DNA from: Pseudomonadota bacterium | GTDB lineage: Bacteria; Desulfobacterota; Anaeroferrophillalia; Anaeroferrophillales; Tharpellaceae | NCBI GenBank assembly: GCA_015486445.1 | Contig: WFRT01000183.1 | Coordinates: forward strand, 1-6,739 | Direction of reading: 5' to 3' | DNA length: 6,739 nt | Shown: in pieces, positions 5,429-6,739 of the stretch | Layout: each line of letters begins with the position of its first letter | Position numbering within the stretch: the stretch's first letter is position 1 | Notes under the pieces: model-generated | Databases searched by the model: none | Told to the model about the DNA's origin: nothing | The model's input: the letters and a program-made list of their open reading frames with translations, nothing else | Program-made: the position numbers and the translations under genes

Positions 5429-5603
5429 GCGGGGGTGGTTTTTCTGAGCGGTTTCGGAAAGATTTCGTTGTTTTTCCCAGCGAGCGAGAGCCCATAAGCA
5501 TTGCAACTGTTTGAGCGTAAGCGAGTTTTGCAATGCGGGCGAAGCGAGCGTAAGGAAAAACAGAAATCTTAACGCCTAGCGAAGAAAAGCCATCCCCGCC
5601 CCC
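5425..5603. repeat. 179-bp long nested palindrome, second MITE-like element
   Basis: The outer arms 5425-5445 and 5583-5603 are inverted over 21 bp with 19 Watson-Crick matches; both mismatches become G-U pairs in plus-strand RNA, so the stem can pair fully. Moving inward, AGATTTC (5460-5466) pairs with GAAATCT (5563-5569), GTTTTTCC (5470-5477) with GGAAAAAC (5554-5561), GCCC (5490-5493) with GGGC (5537-5540), and GCATTGCAA (5498-5506) with TTGCAATGC (5528-5536), leaving a 21-nt apical loop. GAGCGTAAG occurs twice (5513-5521 and 5546-5554). The series of nested stems is far beyond chance and marks a folded RNA or a non-autonomous mobile repeat. It is unrelated in sequence to the 127-bp element. 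A 73-codon minus-strand ORF across it is a by-product of the repeat. Confidence 0.75.
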
Positions 5604-5691
5604 GTATTCTAGCACAAATCATCTTTCAGTTCACCTTTTTTGCCGGCCGGGTGATCCCTGGTCCCGGGGGCGTGTGGAAATCTTTTAATGG

Positions 5692-5720
5692 TTGACATTG
5701 CCGGTCAATTGTTACATAGA
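5692..5720 (+). promoter_or_regulatory. Promoter candidate for gltX
   Basis: A perfect -35 TTGACA (5692-5697) is followed after 17 bp by CATAGA (5715-5720), a weak -10 with 3 of 6 bases. An alternative TACATA at 5713 would leave only 15 bp. TTGAC (5692-5696) and GTCAA (5704-5708) form a 5-bp inverted repeat over the -35, which could be an operator. The leader to the ATG at 5781 would be about 55 nt. Confidence 0.45.
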
Positions 5721-5735
5721 GTCCCCGATTTTTCC

Positions 5736-5750
5736 AGCCGCCCGGCGGCT
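5736..5750 (+). repeat. GC-rich inverted repeat in the gltX leader
   Basis: AGCCGCC (5736-5742) and GGCGGCT (5744-5750) are perfect 7-bp arms around one base; as RNA the inner pairs would open to form the loop. It lies 21 bp upstream of the Shine-Dalgarno. There is no T-tract, so it is not a terminator. Its function is unknown. Confidence 0.35.
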
Positions 5751-5780
5751 TAAATGAAGCTGAAACAACGAGGAACCGAG

Positions 5781-6739
5781 ATGAGTGACGAAGTACGCGT
5801 CCGTTTTGCCCCCAGTCCGACCGGCTATCTCCATATCGGGGGAGCCCGTACCGCGATTTACAACTGGCTGTTTGCCCGTCAGCAGGGCGGCAAGCTGATC
5901 CTGCGGATCGAGGATACCGACGCCGAGAGGTCGACCGAGGAGATGATCCAGGGGATTCTTGACGGCCTTGAGTGGCTGGGCATTGACTGGGACGAGGGTC
6001 CTTACTACCAGACCCATTTTATCGCTGAGCATCAGGCCGCGGCCCGTCAACTGCTGGAGTCGGGCCACGCCTATAAATGTTTCTGTACGCGGGAGGAACT
6101 CGAAGCCAAGCGGGGGCGGGCCCGCGCCCGCAAAGAGGATTATCGTTACGACGGCTGCTGCCGCGGGTTGAGCCCGGAGCAGGCGGCCGAGCTGGAGGCG
6201 GCGGGCAAACCCTATGTCATTCGCATGAAGGTTCCCGAGGGTGACGGGGCCGTGACCTTTGACGACGCGGTTTACGGCACCATTACCAAGCGCTACCGGG
6301 ATATCGAGGATTTTGTCATTGTCCGGGCCAACGGCCAGCCCCTCTACCTGCTTTCCAACGTGGTCGACGACGCCCGCGACCGGATCAGCCATGTCCTCCG
6401 CGGCCAGGATGGTCTCGGCAACACCCCGAAGCAGATCCTGATTTACCAGGCCCTGGGGAAGAAGCTCCCGGTTTTCGCCCACATGAGCCTGACCCTCGAC
6501 CCCAAGCGGGCCAAGATTTCCAAGCGTTCCCACGGCGAACTGGTGGCGGTTCACTTTTATCGTGAACACGGTTTCCTGCCCTGGGCCCTGGTCAATTTCC
6601 TGGTCCTGCTGGGCTGGTCGACCCCCGACGCGCGGGAAATCTTTTCCCGTGAGGAGTTGATCGAGGCCTTTTCGTTTGCCGGGATGAACCGCTCCAATTC
6701 CATTTTCAACGTCAACAAGAACGACCCCAAGTTCATTAC
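5781..6739 (+). CDS. gltX: Glutamyl-tRNA synthetase (N-terminal 319 residues, continues past the window)
   Basis: The protein starts MSDEVRVRFAPSPTGYLHIGG, carrying the class I HIGH-type motif HIGG (residues 18-21) and the family motif LRIEDTD (41-47). YKCFCTREEL with C100 and C102 is the zinc-site region, VVDDARDRISHVLRGQD lies in the catalytic core, and KISKR (245-249) is the KMSKS-type loop. The frame is still open at 6739 after entering the tRNA-binding region, so this is a full-length GluRS type and not the short GluQ-RS paralogue. The enzyme charges tRNA(Glu) with glutamate in the cytoplasm; whether it also charges tRNA(Gln) (non-discriminating) depends on the missing anticodon-binding domain. 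The start is supported by AGGA at 5771-5774, 6 nt before the ATG. In the zinc site C126-C127 are present, but the expected His two residues on is Gly129. It probably has its own promoter at 5692-5720 and is divergent from waaP. Confidence 0.95.
   Translation, partial: MSDEVRVRFAPSPTGYLHIGGARTAIYNWLFARQQGGKLILRIEDTDAERSTEEMIQGILDGLEWLGIDWDEGPYYQTHFIAEHQAAARQLLESGHAYKCFCTREELEAKRGRARARKEDYRYDGCCRGLSPEQAAELEAAGKPYVIRMKVPEGDGAVTFDDAVYGTITKRYRDIEDFVIVRANGQPLYLLSNVVDDARDRISHVLRGQDGLGNTPKQILIYQALGKKLPVFAHMSLTLDPKRAKISKRSHGELVAVHFYREHGFLPWALVNFLVLLGWSTPDAREIFSREELIEAFSFAGMNRSNSIFNVNKNDPKFI

Larger units (their letters stand above)
5192..5780. other. Gene-free region between waaP and gltX, dominated by two palindromic elements
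   Basis: No convincing coding sequence occurs in these 589 bp. The region contains, in order, the waaP ribosome binding site, a 127-bp palindrome, a minus-strand promoter, a 179-bp palindrome with a small hairpin at its left edge, and the gltX leader with a plus-strand promoter candidate. Within it, 5604-5691 shows only a T6 run and GC-rich short repeats with no function that I can assign. Base composition in 5340-5420 and in the second palindrome is visibly more AT-rich than in the genes. Confidence 0.75.

Noticed and set aside
5425..5603. CRISPR array or tRNA in the repeat-rich gap
   Set aside because: The repeats are inverted and nested, not regularly spaced direct repeats, and no cloverleaf with a T-loop GTTC motif fits.
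5394..5615. Minus-strand ORF of 73 codons between waaP and gltX
   Set aside because: It coincides with the 179-bp palindrome and ends in a poly-Pro stretch made by the G-rich stem. Such ORFs arise from repeat sequence and it has no convincing RBS.
5712..6569. Minus-strand ORF of 285 codons opposite gltX
   Set aside because: It is a shadow of the gltX frame, which carries all GluRS motifs; the antisense translation shows no family features.
1..6739. A new multi-gene system such as defence, secretion or biosynthesis
   Set aside because: The five protein genes fall into known families with ordinary housekeeping or surface roles, in four separate transcription units. Nothing suggests a novel combined system.

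Overview
The window looks like chromosomal DNA from a GC-rich, Gram-negative bacterium. It encodes two lipopolysaccharide (LPS) core enzymes, so an LPS outer membrane is expected. The combination of a Cache/PAS hybrid histidine kinase, a GluRS of the type seen in Desulfobacterota (former Deltaproteobacteria), and long imperfect-palindrome intergenic repeats points to Desulfobacterota. That placement is inference from remembered family resemblance; no search was run.

Layout, left to right. (1) 1-451, minus strand: the N-terminal 150 codons of a DUF3524/GTDC1-like glycosyltransferase, the family of tRNA-queuosine mannosyltransferase (QTMAN), cut by the window edge. (2) 452-693: a divergent intergenic region with a possible minus-strand promoter, a GC-rich hairpin in that gene's leader, and a small inverted repeat just upstream of the next start codon. 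(3) 694-3318, plus strand: an 874-residue membrane hybrid histidine kinase (TM - Cache-like sensor - TM - PAS - HisKA - HATPase - REC), with no partner response regulator in the window. (4) 3357-5191, minus strand: a two-gene LPS inner-core operon, waaP (core heptose kinase) followed by a GT9 heptosyltransferase, joined by an ATGA stop/start overlap. It converges on the kinase gene. (5) 5192-5780: a 589-bp gene-free stretch holding two unrelated long imperfect palindromes (about 127 and 179 bp), a good minus-strand sigma-70-like promoter for the waaP operon, and a plus-strand promoter candidate for gltX. (6) 5781-6739, plus strand: the first 319 codons of glutamyl-tRNA synthetase (gltX), cut by the right edge.

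How the genes relate. WaaP and the heptosyltransferase act on the same molecule, the heptose region of the LPS inner core, and are probably co-translated. The kinase stands alone between opposed genes; its ligand and partner are not identifiable here. The truncated glycosyltransferase and GltX both plausibly act on tRNA, but they are about 5 kb apart in separate units and nothing shows that they are functionally linked.

The least ordinary parts are the bacterial QTMAN-like gene and the palindrome pair between waaP and gltX. The predicted waaP promoter lies immediately outside one palindrome, so that whole element would be transcribed as the 5' leader of the operon. I found no CRISPR array, tRNA, rRNA, transposase or complete new defence-like system.
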